From: Prostheceraeus crozeri
Lineage: Eukaryota > Platyhelminthes > Polycladida > Euryleptidae
DNA length: 64,000 nucleotides
Direction of reading: 5' to 3'
Assembly (NCBI GenBank): GCA_907163375.1
Contig: CAJQUW010010452.1
Span: 62,001 to 126,000, forward strand
Shown here: piece by piece, positions 1 through 12,176 of the stretch
Numbering within the stretch: the first letter of the stretch is position 1
Layout of the letters: every line of letters starts with the position of its first letter
Notes under the pieces: model-generated
What the model saw: the letters and a program-made list of their open reading frames with translations, nothing else
Told to the model about the DNA's origin: nothing
The model's database searches: none
Made by a program: the position numbers and the translations under genes

Positions 1-105
1 ATGGTAAAATCGACTGTCTGATATCTTATCACTTGGATTTCAGTTTTAGAAGCTAAGAGATGCAAAGCGCTCTTTCATGTTAATTTTTTTTAAAATTAGA
101 TATCT

Positions 106-710
106 TTGAAGGAATGCATATCTTTCAATGTACCAGCAAATAGGCTGCCAACTTCTCTCAACTTCAAAAATCAAACTTCCTTGGATATGGTTGATTCATC
201 GCCTTACAACATGCCATTTCTCACTCAGGCTGCGGCATGGTTATCAGACTGCTCAGATAAAGCAATGCGGATGGTAAAGGACAAACTGCGAAGGAACTAT
301 GACACCGAACCTCCAAGAGGAGAGCAAATCCGGAAATGAATGGAAAAGCTTTTCGAAATAGAAAGCATGAAAGACATCCAAAGAACTGTCGTCCAACGAG
401 CGTGGAGATAACGCTGAAAGTATTGATGCATCAGTGGGGACTGATAGCAACGAGGGACTATCTGAATTCCGTTTTCCCGGACAGAAGGGTTGGGAAATTT
501 GGTCCAATTGGATGGCCTGCACGAAGTCCCGATCTCTCGTCATGTGATAACGCGTTGTGGAGCATATTGAAGCAGCAAGTGACTTCAATTAAATGTGAAA
601 GTGTAGACAATTTAAAAGGCTCTGTAACTGACTTGTTCCGCAATTTCGATCAAGAGACTCATAAAAAAATATCACAGGCGCACTTTTCATCGAATGCAGC
701 TTTGTATTGA
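106..710 (+). pseudogene. Mariner/Tc-like transposase remnant
   Basis: Two open stretches in different frames resemble the two ends of a mariner-type transposase. The first (106-339) has a helix-turn-helix-like N-terminus, with charged repeats such as MVKDKLRRNYDTEPPRGEQI followed by WMEKLFEIESMKD, as in the paired DNA-binding region of mos1-like proteins. The second (336-710) carries the C-terminal catalytic neighbourhood: YLNSVFPDRRVGKFGPIGWP, then ARSPDLSSCDNALW, which matches the WPPRSPDLTPLDFFLWG block around the last catalytic acidic residue. The middle of the transposase, including the first two catalytic Asp blocks, is absent, so this is an internally deleted, dead DNA transposon. I did not find its inverted repeats; the left end may lie outside the window. 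Confidence 0.7.
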
Positions 711-1263
711 TCATCGAGGCCTACAGGTGGATCCCCTTGATAGGTGAATGTCTTGTATTTTGAAAATACTACTTTTATATTAATTTAGTCTTTTTGATAT
801 ATTTCAAGTCTCATTTTTGCTAGTTTGATACCTATCCGTTGCAAACAATGGCATTGAAAAAGACTAACGTTGAAAGAGGATTAATTTTTGATCTTCAAAC
901 GATTCAAATTTACAAATTCAAATGAAAATGATGGAGAGTATTTATCACTTCTGTTCATTTGGAAGGTTTGTGTTATGAATATAATAAAAATGTCAATTAC
1001 TGCTTCATTTAAGTGCTTCTTTTTAATACTAGCTTGCTCATAATTCAGTTTGTCCAATTTCTCCTAAAAAGTGCAAGGGATCAATAGTCCACCCTGAACA
1101 TGTAGTTAGCAATTTAGATTCATTAACTACTCATGACCGAAGATTCCTCAAAATGCTATAGGCTACTCAGACTAGATGCCACTAATTCAGGTAAATGTCC
1201 ATTATTAGGATTTTTGTCCATATTAGGATTTGACATTATACCATTTGAAGTACATGTACTTAC
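711..1263. other. No gene seen
   Basis: AT-rich sequence after the mariner remnant. No convincing reading frame, RNA gene or repeat structure was recognised. Confidence 0.5.
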
Positions 1264-2960
1264 CAGATTTTCCTTAGAAGAATCATCATTGATGAAACAG
1301 TGGTAATCACCCCAAGTACTGATGACCACCCACTTCTCCGCTGATGATGTAGACATAGTAATTGTTGTTCGACTCGTCAAGTCCTTTAACATCGAATGAA
1401 CTTCTCGTAAGATGCGTTCACATTTTGATAAAGTCCAAACCTGACTTCCTTTCGATCTCGTGCTGTAACCGTGTTAAATGTTGAGCACCAAAGTTGTAAG
1501 TCGACGACGCAAAACTCAAGTCAGCTGGCTCAACAGCGCCTGAATGCCTTTGAGTGCTTTCCACGTTTGGATCACTTCGAGGAGGAAGAGATGGAAGAGG
1601 AGGCGGAGGTGAGCAGGATGACGTGTTGGTAACAAGGACACGAGGCTTGACGTTCTGACAGGAATAGGAGGTTATTGAGGTGGAATCGCTTTCTGAAATG
1701 GAAACTATAAATGAATTATTTTACTTTTGAATAGTATGAATATCTTCTTTACATTGGAAGTATACCAGTTGTGTATCATAGATAATCTCCAACGCATAAA
1801 AGCTATGATTAGTGATAGATTAAACTTGGATCGATCTCGATCAGTCCTGTCAGCATTAATATTATTCCATTTTTCCACTTGTTCTGGCATAAGGAAAATC
1901 AAAAATGTCGGCATGACTATTTCGGAAGTTATGCGATATCAACACACACCTCCGTTGCAAACGATATAATCAAATATTGAGTCGCAACCTCAGTTGAAAA
2001 ATGGGAACAGACCTGAATAGCTGCTATTTCATTCAATATCAGGAATCATCAGCAGACCTAGTTCACATTCCCCAACACCATCACGACTCCCTATTTAATA
2101 TGCAGCCATGCCCAGGAATTCAAGTGCGAAAACGCAGCAATTTATTAAAAATACCATCAGTACTACTTAAAAGCGGAATGCGGTAGTCTACTGTTGAAGG
2201 TATCATCATAATAAATTCGGTGCCCGCAGAAGTCTACGGTAACTTGCTACACCCTCCGTATGTATCACATAGGATACCAGTAGTTTGAATTACAAAAAAC
2301 AACTCTAGCGACAGTGTTAGATGAAATTATTAAAAACAAGAATTAAACTGCCATGATGTAATGAACTATATAAGTGATACACACTGACAGTTTGAATTAT
2401 TATGCTTTGATTCAATGCACTGTTGCTGACATGCAGTTTCCGCGGGTATACATCCGCCAAAGCGAAATTAGCTTCCGCCTAAACGGGATGATCGGCGGAA
2501 GAAAGAAACCCTGGTAGGTGGTATGTAAAGTCTGTCTAAGTAGACTTGTATATGTAATCAAATGTCTGAAACGAAGAATCTCTCATTACCATAAACTGAT
2601 ATCACTTACATCGTAAGATGTCTTTGCCTTTCTACAAGGTATATCTGCTGTAGATTCAGTTTCGGTTTCAGTCTCCGTAAATATCCTCTGAATGTTTGTC
2701 AGTCTCTGACGGGGCCCACATGTGTACATCTCCGGTACTACCCCACTTTCTTTAAAGATTTTCTCGATGCTCCAGTTCTTGCTCTTCAACATGATACATT
2801 GTTCTTCAGCAGCCCTCAACATGTGTGCCTCTTCGCCAACTTGCATCACAATGCCTTGGCAGTACTCACCATCGTAGGTGGCTTCAACTTGCACTGTATT
2901 ACGCAGTCTGACGAACGATTTGGTCTCTTGAACACTGCGTATGTCGAACGTTTTGTCGCT
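1264..2960 (-). pseudogene. Possible spliced companion gene of the neighbouring transposon
   Basis: Two exon-like blocks on the minus strand have canonical borders. Block one (2960 down to 2610) follows an acceptor ending TTCTTTAAG and ends at a GTAAGT donor; it reads SDKTFDIRSVQETKSFVRLR and then QVEATYDGEYCQGIVMQVG, a small beta-rich motif followed by a charged helix. Block two (1692 down to 1264) follows TTTCAG and ends at GTAAGT; it is Pro/Ser-rich, then reads CERILREVHSMLKDL. Block two needs a one-base shift at an A run near 1410 to stay open, so it is either decayed or carries a sequencing error. Similar small proteins often sit next to Tnp2-like transposases in animals (DUF4806/BEN-type companions), and the transposase lies directly upstream on the same strand. 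The family assignment is inference. Confidence 0.4.
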
Positions 2961-3324
2961 CTTAAAGAAAATGAGCAGAAAATTTCAAACTCCATCTGAA
3001 ATCAAATCGATTTTTTAAGAAACATGTTGTAAAAAGTTAAGTCATTTATGATTCATGACATGAGGTTAACTGTAGTATACTTTTCAAGAAGACACATGAC
3101 TGTTTACTGACCCAAATGATCTAAAATAAGTGTAAGTAAAAGCTCTACATAAAACAATCGACACTTAGGAACTCGACGCCTTCATATCATAATTTAAGGT
3201 CCATATCACATTCAAAGTTTCCGGAAAGAAGAAAGGAGATTGAGCGTAAAAATAGCATAAATTTTGCATTGGGTTATTATACAAATAAAATACAAGAAGA
3301 AAAGATTCAACCATCATACGTTAT

Positions 3325-5240
3325 TCACACTTTTCTATCAACACTAACCATAGGAATAACCAAGAAACGATCAGGAACATCCGTGATTAAAATAATGCAC
3401 TTTCCTACATACGGTTCGTTATAAACAAGGAGATTTGACTTGACAAAGAAACCGATTTTAAAAGATGTAGATGAACAATACGGATAGTCGTACAAAGAAT
3501 TCACATAACGTAAAACAACACATTCTAACACTACTCTTCGATCAACTATGTTACCTAAACAAATTTGTCCATTACTCAGAACAACCCAATTATTTGGATG
3601 ACAGCTGTTCACAAAAAGTTCATCTTCCGATTGATCTATGAACAAATTCGCTATTACTGACAAGTTATTAACAGTTTGTCTGAACATATTGCGGGAGCAT
3701 TTTAAACGCCTCTTTAAAATAGACAGATAGTTTTCAAAACAAAATGTGGACCAATCATCCAACACGCCATGATCGTGCACAAATTCGGGAATATGCCGAA
3801 TAGTATGACTATTATACGATGAAAATTTATTTTCATATAAAGGAGTCAACTCCGCACAGAAATTTTCTATACAGGCAATAGAATTCTCTATATATTCAAC
3901 GCAGTATTGTGGAGAGCATAATGAGTACATTGAAAAATGCAAAAGCAAGAAATGTCGATAATAATCTGCATGAACTAAGTCTTTGAACAGAAATGGACCA
4001 ATATACAATAGGAGGGATCTATACTCCACGGCCTTGTAGTGCTCCAACTCAGAAAGACTTCTCAATTTCCTATTGAACTCTCTTGGAAGTTCTTGACGAA
4101 CAATCTCAATACGATTGTTAATCAATTCTTTCTGATATTCAGGTGCTTTACATCGAAGCCTCACTCCCTTTACTGAAGAGAAAAGGAAGGTACATAATCT
4201 TTTCATGATGCCCAAGCAAACACAATGCATGTAGTCAGGAAGAAAATCATTCCTCAAATCTACAAAATTAGCCAGTGGTGACAGCGACAGTTGATTGCTT
4301 TCACGACCTTCAACATACAAACGTCTTTCTCGAGATATCTGAACGTGAGCAATATGGAAAGAATAGACGCCTGTCCCCGAAAATGCCCTGTAATCTACAA
4401 TAGCTACACCCATCTTTCGCGGAGTGTCCTTTAACACATTGTAAATATGCTCTGGCTGGGGCATCACACACAAAAAAAACACGACTCAGAGATAATTGGT
4501 TGCTGCCGATGCGAAATGATTCTAAAAAGCTGTCCCAATTCGTTAAGTAGCCGTGACGGAAATGTCGGAAGAACGTGATGTTTACCAACATCACAGTAAA
4601 CAGCAAGTGGCAGGGGCTTTTTAAACACACAATCCTTTATCTTCACTAATATAGTCCAAAGTCCAGTATGTGAAGACCGAAACAGAGGTAATCCATCAAT
4701 ATTAATATACAAAATGATATTGTTCAATGAATTCGACAATTTCAAAAGCTTATTGTTCACACAAAATAAAAGGACATCCATAATGCTATAATACGCATAC
4801 CGATTACTCTCAACCACCAGAGGTTGTATTTCAGCTTTCAATTGTATTTGATTTTTCAAGAGATGCACAGATTTTGGGACATTAATACCATACTTAATTA
4901 ATATGGATAATAAGTACCCCATAGCACGATGGCTAATGCTGAAAAGAATCATGAATTTCAGTAATTCAGCAGACAAGCTCGAATCTTCTCTTGTTTCTTC
5001 TACATCTTCGAAAGAGTCAACTGCATCCAAGACAACACTACTGCTGACATGACCATCACTTGTGTAATCGATAGTTTCACTGCAATTCGACATGCCCACA
5101 CTTTCTCTTGAATCATTTGAATTATCGCATCGGAAACTAAGATTAGAATCTTCTCCTCTCAGTACAGGCTGATTCATGTAGTTCGTCAACGAAGCACACA
5201 GGTTTTCCCTTGCTTGTCGATTCACATTTCTTTTCGACAT
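3325..5240 (-). pseudogene. Tnp2/CACTA-like transposase, frameshifted
   Basis: Three overlapping minus-strand reading frames (5240-4464, 4630-4310, 4482-3325) cover one transposase of about 640 residues. The order of motifs is that of the Tnp2-like animal family: IDGLPLFRSSHTGLW, then CDAPARAYLQCVKGHSAKDG followed by CSYC (a probable zinc-binding loop), then LPDYMHCVCLGIMKRL, then SSYNSHTIRHIPEFVHDHG and WSTFCFENYLSILKRRL near the C-terminus. The N-terminal 100 residues are acidic and Ser-rich. Reading changes frame about twice near 4480-4630, so this copy should not make a full protein unless the shifts are sequence errors. The start at 5240 is the first Met of the open frame. EnSpm/CACTA affiliation rests on motif memory, and no terminal repeats were located. 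Confidence 0.7.
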
Positions 5241-5879
5241 CTTCCCTGCATAAGATAAAAATCTTTCTTAATTTTTTGTCTATTTCAAATTTAAGACAAT
5301 CAAGTCAACCCGAATTAATTAATAGTTTTGGCTACCATCAAAACCGCGATCCCTATTTCCCATCATTTTATTACTCTTCATCCCTATAAGAAGGCCTACA
5401 TATTGAAGTACGTACGTTAAGAACATTTATTCTACAGTGCTGCGACAGCCATTTTTGTATAAAAAAACGCACAGCACAAAAAAAACACAGGAACTTATTT
5501 TCGACATCATCACAGATATCATAACATAATCAAGATTATTAAGATGCTCAAATATGTATACCAACAAAATATTAAACATTATCAAATTTATGTCCATTAA
5601 CTATCGAACGATCTATCGCTTCTATGTTTCAATATCAATCTCGTAAACAGATACATCATTCATTTCAGTTTATGTCCATCATTAATGACATCATAGCCTA
5701 ACTGGCGGAAATATATATCGATCCCCATATTCATAAGATACCCACATATTCCCACTATGATCCACCACAAAAATACAATAGTTATGATAATTATTTTTGA
5801 TCATTACCATATGATACAAACATGCGACCTCGTCAGATATAAAAAGCCGGAAAAAATTTTCGAATCCAATTTTTGGTCA
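5241..5879. other. No gene seen
   Basis: AT-rich flank upstream of the Tnp2-like transposase. It may contain that element's 5' end and promoter, but I could not define inverted repeats. Confidence 0.4.
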
Positions 5880-6705
5880 TCCATGAGTAGTATAATTTTG
5901 ATTTTTTCTAAAGCGCCGCAGGCGCCGCGTAGGAAGATGTGCTATTTCACCAGAGGAAGACATTGATGTATATTTCCTTTTGATTGCCTTTGATTTGGGA
6001 AAAGCTCTTTGACAGTTTGAATACTGAGCAATCAAACATTCTGTAACAGTAAGTTTGATGTTTTTGAGATCAATATTGTCTGATAGACATTTCTTGAAGA
6101 CTATATGAGAATTGACACGAGCGATGTCAATCAAATCGAAGAAAATGCATAGGTAGAACCTGTACTTTGACCTTCTGTCCAATTGATAAGTGGTCTTCAA
6201 TTGGTCTGCAAGGTGGCCTTCAATTCCGCCATTGTACTTCTGTGTTCAGAGGATTTGAAAAGTAACATACACACGAGATTTTCCATCAATTAGATAAATA
6301 ATGAAAAATTTAAAATTTTACCCTTACCGGTGATTGGGTTACCAGAGACCCAAACAGCAATTTCATCAGTTTTTTAGTAAAAAAATTAATCAATCGAAAC
6401 TCGGTTTTTAGATGTTATTTATGACTAGCCTGACAATTCATGCAACCCTGATTTGCTGTATCATTGTGCTGGGTTTCGTCTAGAGGACGACAAATGTGTT
6501 CAATTTTTTCTTCAAATTTAACTGTATTCAAATCATTGACAAGATAACACAAATGTATATTAAATCAGCCCATATCCCATTAGATTACTATTTTACGATA
6601 TCTGACGTTTAGAGATGAGAAAATTACATTAATATTATGTCATCTCGTATATATAGCCATTCAAAAACTTGGGTCACCTGAGTCCAATCGCCGTCAAAGG
6701 GTTAA
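5880..6705 (-). mobile_element. piggyBac element remnant ending at TTAA
   Basis: On the minus strand, about 6240 to 5880 encodes the C-terminal part of a piggyBac transposase: YNGGIEGHLADQLKTTYQL, then RRSKYRFYLCIFFDLIDIA and RVNSHIVFKK. This corresponds to the conserved YN..GGVD..DQ..Y....K..RWW...FF.LLD.A..NA block. The right border on the plus strand reads CCGTCAAAGGG then TTAA at 6702-6705; in the opposite sense this is TTAA-CCCTTTGACGG, the form expected of a piggyBac terminus at its TTAA target. A related palindromic block (TTGGGT..ACCCAA) lies at about 6336-6357. The rest of the transposase and the left end were not found, so this is a truncated copy. Confidence 0.7.
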
Positions 6706-7424
6706 GACTGTTATTTGTGTCTCTTGTGTCTCCTGCCGAAACATTGCGGAAAATGAGACAGGCTATATGTTTCAAACGGTGACGATATGATATATAGTCA
6801 GACGGGGTAAATTTCGCGAGTTTTTCAGAAACTTTGATCTGGCAGCTACACACTTGCTCCTTTTTGGCTTTTATTTTTATCCAAAAGTTTTTGAACATGA
6901 TCGCTAGATATTGCTAAGTTGTATTGTACATACATTGAATACTTTTCATAAAAATTTGAAAAAACTATTCGCGAAATTTAACCCTGAAAATGAGCTAAAT
7001 TTCGCGAAGCCGGGGTAAATTTAGCGAACTTCAAATTATAACCCATCTTTTGAATTAATACAGAAAACCATCTGTAAGTGAATAAACAGGTTAAGTAATA
7101 TTACAATTGGTCCAGCTTGACATGAAATCGGAATTACGTGTGTAGGAAGACGCACAAATAATACAAAATACTAAAAAATTACAAAAGTGTTCATCTGTTA
7201 AAGAAACAAAACATTCAGTAGGCCTATTCACTTGAAACGTTGTCTGCACCCGGCGATTTCGAAGAATGCTTGAATGTCTATGTACTGTATTTGGGTACAT
7301 TCCATCTTCCTTGCGACATAGTTTCACACAAAATTGGTTCGGCGATTATATCGGACAGAGGGAAAACACCGATGTCCCTTGGTAGGTGAGGCACCTCCTC
7401 AAAACTGTCCCCGAGCCAACATTC
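6706..7424. other. No gene; AATTTCGCGA-rich patch
   Basis: No convincing gene. Between 6795 and 7030 the string AATTTCGCGA or a close variant recurs about four times in both orientations, next to GGGGTAAATTT, which suggests the remains of a small inverted-repeat element. Boundaries are not clear. Confidence 0.35.
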
Positions 7425-7645
7425 TAACTCGGTTCATACCTGCCGTTGTGTATACGGAGGGATAGAATTGAGAAACAAAATTATCAAAAATTTCAGGAGA
7501 CCTTGTCTCTCAGAAACATGGAAATGTCTAAAATTTGCCTATTTCATCTGCAATTCAGTCTTATATGGCAGGCCTAGAAAAAGGATCTAACAAATAGATT
7601 TTCTTGATACTTTACAGTCTAACTCGGTTCATACCTGCCGTTATG
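7425..7645. repeat. 195-bp satellite, left part of array
   Basis: The phrase TAACTCGGTTCATACCTGCC begins at 7425 and again at 7620, giving a period of 195 bp. The array is interrupted by the Tigger element at 7646 and resumes at 9794. Confidence 0.85.
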
Positions 7646-7647
7646 TA

Positions 7648-9793
7648 CAGTGAACTCTCGTTATAACAATCACTCGTTATAGAATAAACTCGTTATAAGA
7701 ATCAAATTCAATTTCTCGAAACATTTCTATGCAACGTTTTCCGCTCGTTATAAGAATAAATATTATGTCACTTTTGTTATAAGAATCAATGTCCAAGTAG
7801 TCAATAGTGTGAAATACAATGTATTTTGCACTCGTTATAAGAATAAATGAGGACTCACTCTCGCTATAAGAATCAGTGAATGACACTTCAACTTTCATTG
7901 GCTGAAATACTCACCAATGGCGCAATCCTACTTTTTGTCGATTAGATTTGCCAATAGACGTCAGATAAAAGCGCCATGATATCGCGATTAACCTTGAGAA
8001 GATGAAATCCACTGAAATCCTCACCAATTGCGTTATCCTACTAGACCCATCGATTAGAATTAACAATGTGCGTCATCAGAACACATCATGAGAAAATTCG
8101 AATGAGCTCGGTAGTCTACTAATGCGCGCGATGGCTACCCGAAGGGGACGTACTGTGAAAGACAAAAGAGCACTGTTAGCGGTATCGAAAGGAAGCGAAT
8201 GTCGTGCTATGAGAAAGCGCAAAGTTAAGTTTGAAGAAGTCGAAATAGCTTTGGACAAATGGATTTATGAAGTTCGTATCACCGGAACACTTATCTCGGG
8301 ACCTATAATCAAGGCAAAAGCTCGTGAATTTGCGGATCGGTTTGGAATCGAGAATTTCAATTGTTCGGATGGATGGTTCACGAATTTCAAGAGTCGATAC
8401 AACCTTAAATATTCGAAACTTCACGGTGAAGCCGCTTCAGCTGACAGTGGTAGTAGAGACGAATGGTTGCTAAATCGCTGGCCTACATTACGCGAAGGTT
8501 ACGAGAATTATCAAATATGGAACGCAGACGAGACGGGTTTGCTCTTTCGCGCATTACCTGAGCGTACATTCGTTCATCCAAGCGAAACCATGACATCGGG
8601 TGGAAAGAAGTCAAAGGAGCATCTGACAGTTTTGTTCTGTGTTAGTCTTACAGGACAGAAAAGACAACCTTTCGTTATAGGCAGAAGCAAGAAACCTCGG
8701 TGCTTCAGCGTAGTCCAAGAACTTCCCGTTCGATATCGTGCCAATTCTTCTGCGTGGATGACTGCTGCACTGTTCACAGAGTGGTTAGAGGAGTGGAATG
8801 AAGAACTTCGTAGAAAGCGAGAGAAAGCTCTACTTTTTGTGGACAACTGCATGGCTCACTCCGTTCGTGTAAATCTGGAACACTTAAGGCTTGAGTTCTT
8901 ACCGGCAAATACAACTTCTATCCTGCAACCACTAGACCAAGGTGTGATACGCGCGTTCAAAGCCCATTTCCGACGGAACATGGTATCGAATTTGCTACGT
9001 TGTATTGATGGTGCAGAAAGCGTTGACTCGGGATCTCTAGTGAAGAAAATCAACATTCTTGATGGCATCATCAATCTCAAAGCTTCGTGGACTTCAGTGA
9101 GTACCGATACTATCATGAACTGCTGGAGAAACGGTGGATTTATTTCGACATCGACTGACCACGGTGAGACTAAAGCTGGTGCTGAACAGGAGCTTCTACC
9201 ACCGGACGGAATGATGTTGAGTGACTGGAATCATTACGTCGATCTGGATGCTAACATCCCTTCTACAGAAGTCAACGAGGATATGATAATTGGCGAAGTC
9301 ATGGATCACAGAATAGGATCATTGTCAGATGATCCACATGAGGAATGTGACGATGAGGCAGTTGAAATCCCTACCAGAAGAGAAATGCTGAGGATGTTGG
9401 ACCGACTGAGGTTGAAACTCATGACGCGTGGCGGAGAATCCCGGCCCTTAAGAGGATAGAGGAAGAAATAATCAAACAAACCAGTGAGAGTCTTCACCAG
9501 AGTAAGATTTCAGACTTTTTTAAACGAATTTGAAAAAGAATGTTTCTATTGTCTTCTTGTTTTCTGTATATATACGTATAACTTGGGTGATAGGAACCAC
9601 AAGGAAACATCTTATTTAATAGCTCCGTTAGCGTTTATCTATACTGATTGCTAGTAAAGATATAAATAACATCATTGCTACCAATAAAAGGCATGGGTGC
9701 TCATAACAATACAAACTCTCATTATAAGAATAATCCCGTTATAAGAATCAAAACACAGTTTCCCGATGTGATTCTTATATCGAGAGTCCACTG
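7648..9793 (+). mobile_element. Tigger/pogo DNA transposon, complete-looking
   Basis: The 2,146-bp element begins CAGTGAACTCTCG and ends CGAGAGTCCACTG, a near-perfect inverted repeat with the CAGT...ACTG ends typical of pogo/Tigger elements. It is flanked by TA on both sides (7646-7647 and 9794-9795), the expected target duplication. The insertion lies in the satellite phrase GCCGTTGTGTATACGG, which shows the pre-insertion sequence. Both subterminal regions are packed with a 15-17 bp phrase of the form CTCGTTATAAGAATCAA (about ten copies at 7660-7880, about three at 9715-9780), likely transposase-binding repeats. One long transposase frame lies between. Confidence 0.9.
8122..9459 (+). CDS. 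Tigger-type DDE transposase
   Basis: This 445-residue open frame is uninterrupted. Residues about 30-100 match a CENP-B-type helix-turn-helix (VEIALDKWIYEVR..., then EFADRFGIENFNCSDGWFTN). The DDE_1 catalytic core follows, with WNADETGLLFRA near 137, LLFVDNCMAHS near 238 and ILQPLDQGVIRAFK near 270, giving the D-D-D triad of pogo/Tigger enzymes. The C-terminal 100 residues are acidic. A first psq-type helix-turn-helix, which most family members carry ahead of the CENP-B domain, is not obvious: the first 30 residues are only a short basic stretch, so the start may be internal or the N-terminus reduced. The protein should cut and paste its own element through the CTCGTTATAA repeats. An open frame plus clean ends suggests recent activity. 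Confidence 0.9.
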   Translation: MRAMATRRGRTVKDKRALLAVSKGSECRAMRKRKVKFEEVEIALDKWIYEVRITGTLISGPIIKAKAREFADRFGIENFNCSDGWFTNFKSRYNLKYSKLHGEAASADSGSRDEWLLNRWPTLREGYENYQIWNADETGLLFRALPERTFVHPSETMTSGGKKSKEHLTVLFCVSLTGQKRQPFVIGRSKKPRCFSVVQELPVRYRANSSAWMTAALFTEWLEEWNEELRRKREKALLFVDNCMAHSVRVNLEHLRLEFLPANTTSILQPLDQGVIRAFKAHFRRNMVSNLLRCIDGAESVDSGSLVKKINILDGIINLKASWTSVSTDTIMNCWRNGGFISTSTDHGETKAGAEQELLPPDGMMLSDWNHYVDLDANIPSTEVNEDMIIGEVMDHRIGSLSDDPHEECDDEAVEIPTRREMLRMLDRLRLKLMTRGGESRPLRG

Positions 9794-10112
9794 TATACGG
9801 AGGGATAGCCTAGAGCTGAGAAAAAAAATTATCAAAAATTTCAGGGGACTTTGTCTCTCAGAAACATGGAAATGTCTAAAATTTGCCTATTTCATTTGCA
9901 ATTCAGTCTTATATGGCAGGCCTAGAAAAAGGATCTAACAAATAGATTTTCTTGATACTTTGCAGTCTAACTCGGTTCATACCTGCCGTTGTGTATACGG
10001 AGGGATAGAATTGAGAAACAAAATTATCAAAAATTTCAGGGGACCTTGTCTCTCAGAAACATGGAAATGTCTAAAATTTGCCTATTTCATCTGTAATTCA
10101 GACTTTATATAA
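9794..10112. repeat. 195-bp satellite, right part of array
   Basis: This continues the array interrupted by Tigger. TAACTCGGTTCATACCTGCC recurs at 9968, and the phrases CTTGTCTCTCAGAAACATGG and TATGGCAGGCCTAGAAAAAG match the left part closely. Roughly one and a half units are present. Confidence 0.85.
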
Positions 10113-12176
10113 GATATTCAGTCTTATATAACAGCTATTCTAATAACATGAATTCTGTGAGGTAACAAAAACTTCACTGTATTGTAATATTGCGAAGAAA
10201 CTGAAGTTAAGTCAAAATATTGAGCCAAATTCAGAGGCGAAAATATGTCAAATAGAAAATATCCTACGATTTAATATTTCTAATATTAAAAAACATCATT
10301 CTTATATATAATTATTACCTCTTGGGTGATATTTATGTCTATCCCTAAGGTCAATTGGTGGATGGCTGACACAGCAAATGTCAAATTGTGCTTTGAATCG
10401 TGCAAATAATGGCTAAGTGCAATATCATTACAATATTAGTAGACAGCTTTCTCTGAACAACGCGATGGGAATAAACATCATGAAAGTAGCCTGAGAAAGA
10501 TCTGATTGACTGCTCTTTTTGAGGAGTAAATGTAGTTACACTTTTCAGAAGATAAATATATTGTCAAAGATATTGGGTTGTATTTCCTAAACCTGGCATT
10601 ATTGAACAGTTAAGCTACAATCTCACACTAAATTAATGATTATTACTTCAAGCGTTGATGCATTACACATGATTAGGCATATGGTTACATAAATATGGCA
10701 TGCATTAAATACATGGATCTTTTATCCAGATCATGAATTATATCAACATATACATATTTAAATCCAAAAATACTTTACTTTTATCATGGATAACATCTTT
10801 GTGGAAGATTATTGAAATCTGTTACAACCATTGACATCAGATACGGTTACAATCTAGAGTTCTATAATAACAAGATGGGATGTCACAATATCAGTATCTC
10901 ATAATGTGATGTCAACAATCAAGCAATATTAAATGAAATCGGTCGATGTACATACGCCTTTGCTTGTTGAAATCATTTGCCTTGAAATTAAGTTTGGCAA
11001 TTTGTTTAAAATGTTCAATATTTAAAAACAGCTGATACCTTAGAAACGACAGTCAACAAATAAAATATGCTGTGATAGTTATCATTTTTCCTTGTTTCTG
11101 CTGATTATATGCATTATTACGGGATGTTCTGAATAATAGAGCTAATGTATTTTCAGCAGAAGCGTTGAACATCTAATACAATATTCTTTTTGGTAAGTTT
11201 TCAATGCACTTTTCAAGATTGTATTACACCATAAATTGAGTAACATCTATCTAAGCTCCATCCATGCTAGGCTCATAGCATTTGGAAGGGCTGAGCATGA
11301 AGGAATGCACACCAAACTGCAGGGGTTGATTATACAGTCGCAAGTCCGCGTCAGACGAATCTTTCATAAATTTGTAGGGTAATTAGAAAATAACTTTCGG
11401 GACAATGTACGGTAAACTGCGTTTTTCCACATAATTCCTGACATTTCATAATAAGCATCTAAGTGTTTTAGCAAAGAAAATTCCAGACATATGATTAAAG
11501 AAAGTATCTTGTCAATATAATGGGTGTTTTATAAATTAATGGAATTCCAGAAGTGTGTTACTTTGAAGGGTATTTCTCTAATGAAGGACATTTTCTTTGT
11601 TAAATACCCTTTCTTCTCAAAACACCCTTTGAAATAGCCTTCTTTCTAACAGAGAATCGTCATGTATTTATATCTAAAATTTGCATTTTTGTGGCTATCA
11701 CATACGTGTCTAACTAAGGTTCTGATTTAGAAATTTGCTGAATATTTCATTACTTTTATTTCATGTCATATACGGTCATTACGCTGTCATTTGTAAAACA
11801 TAAGCAGTACTACCTACAGACATTCAAACATATTGTCTCTACATCCAATAGTGCATGGAATAGCTGCCTCGACGAGATGTGAATTTCTACATTGTATTCT
11901 AACAGCAAAAGCATATCTTCGACTTGTCAACGCTTTGCCAACTGCGCAATGCGTAGCAGTTGGCCCTCCCTCTACATATAGACGATATTACTCGACGGTG
12001 CGACTCAACGCCAACTATATAAACTTCCTGTTTTTTATAACACAATGAAACAAATTTGTGTGTTTGCATTAATTTTAGATCATTTTAAACCGAAACCTAT
12101 ACCTTTTAATCATCGCCACCCAACCAACCTGTCGCCGATGGCTCGCGGTTTGCCCAACGGATACGTTTACACTGGG
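10113..12176. other. No gene seen
   Basis: Two kilobases of AT-rich sequence with no supported reading frame, RNA gene or clear repeat. A slightly GC-richer patch around 11860-12010 has a short open frame (11833-12048) with no recognisable motif. Confidence 0.5.

Noticed and set aside
253-588. Minus-strand 111-residue frame
   Set aside because: It lies antisense to the mariner-like transposase remnant.
11833-12048. 71-residue open frame
   Set aside because: No motif, no splice or promoter support; likely chance.
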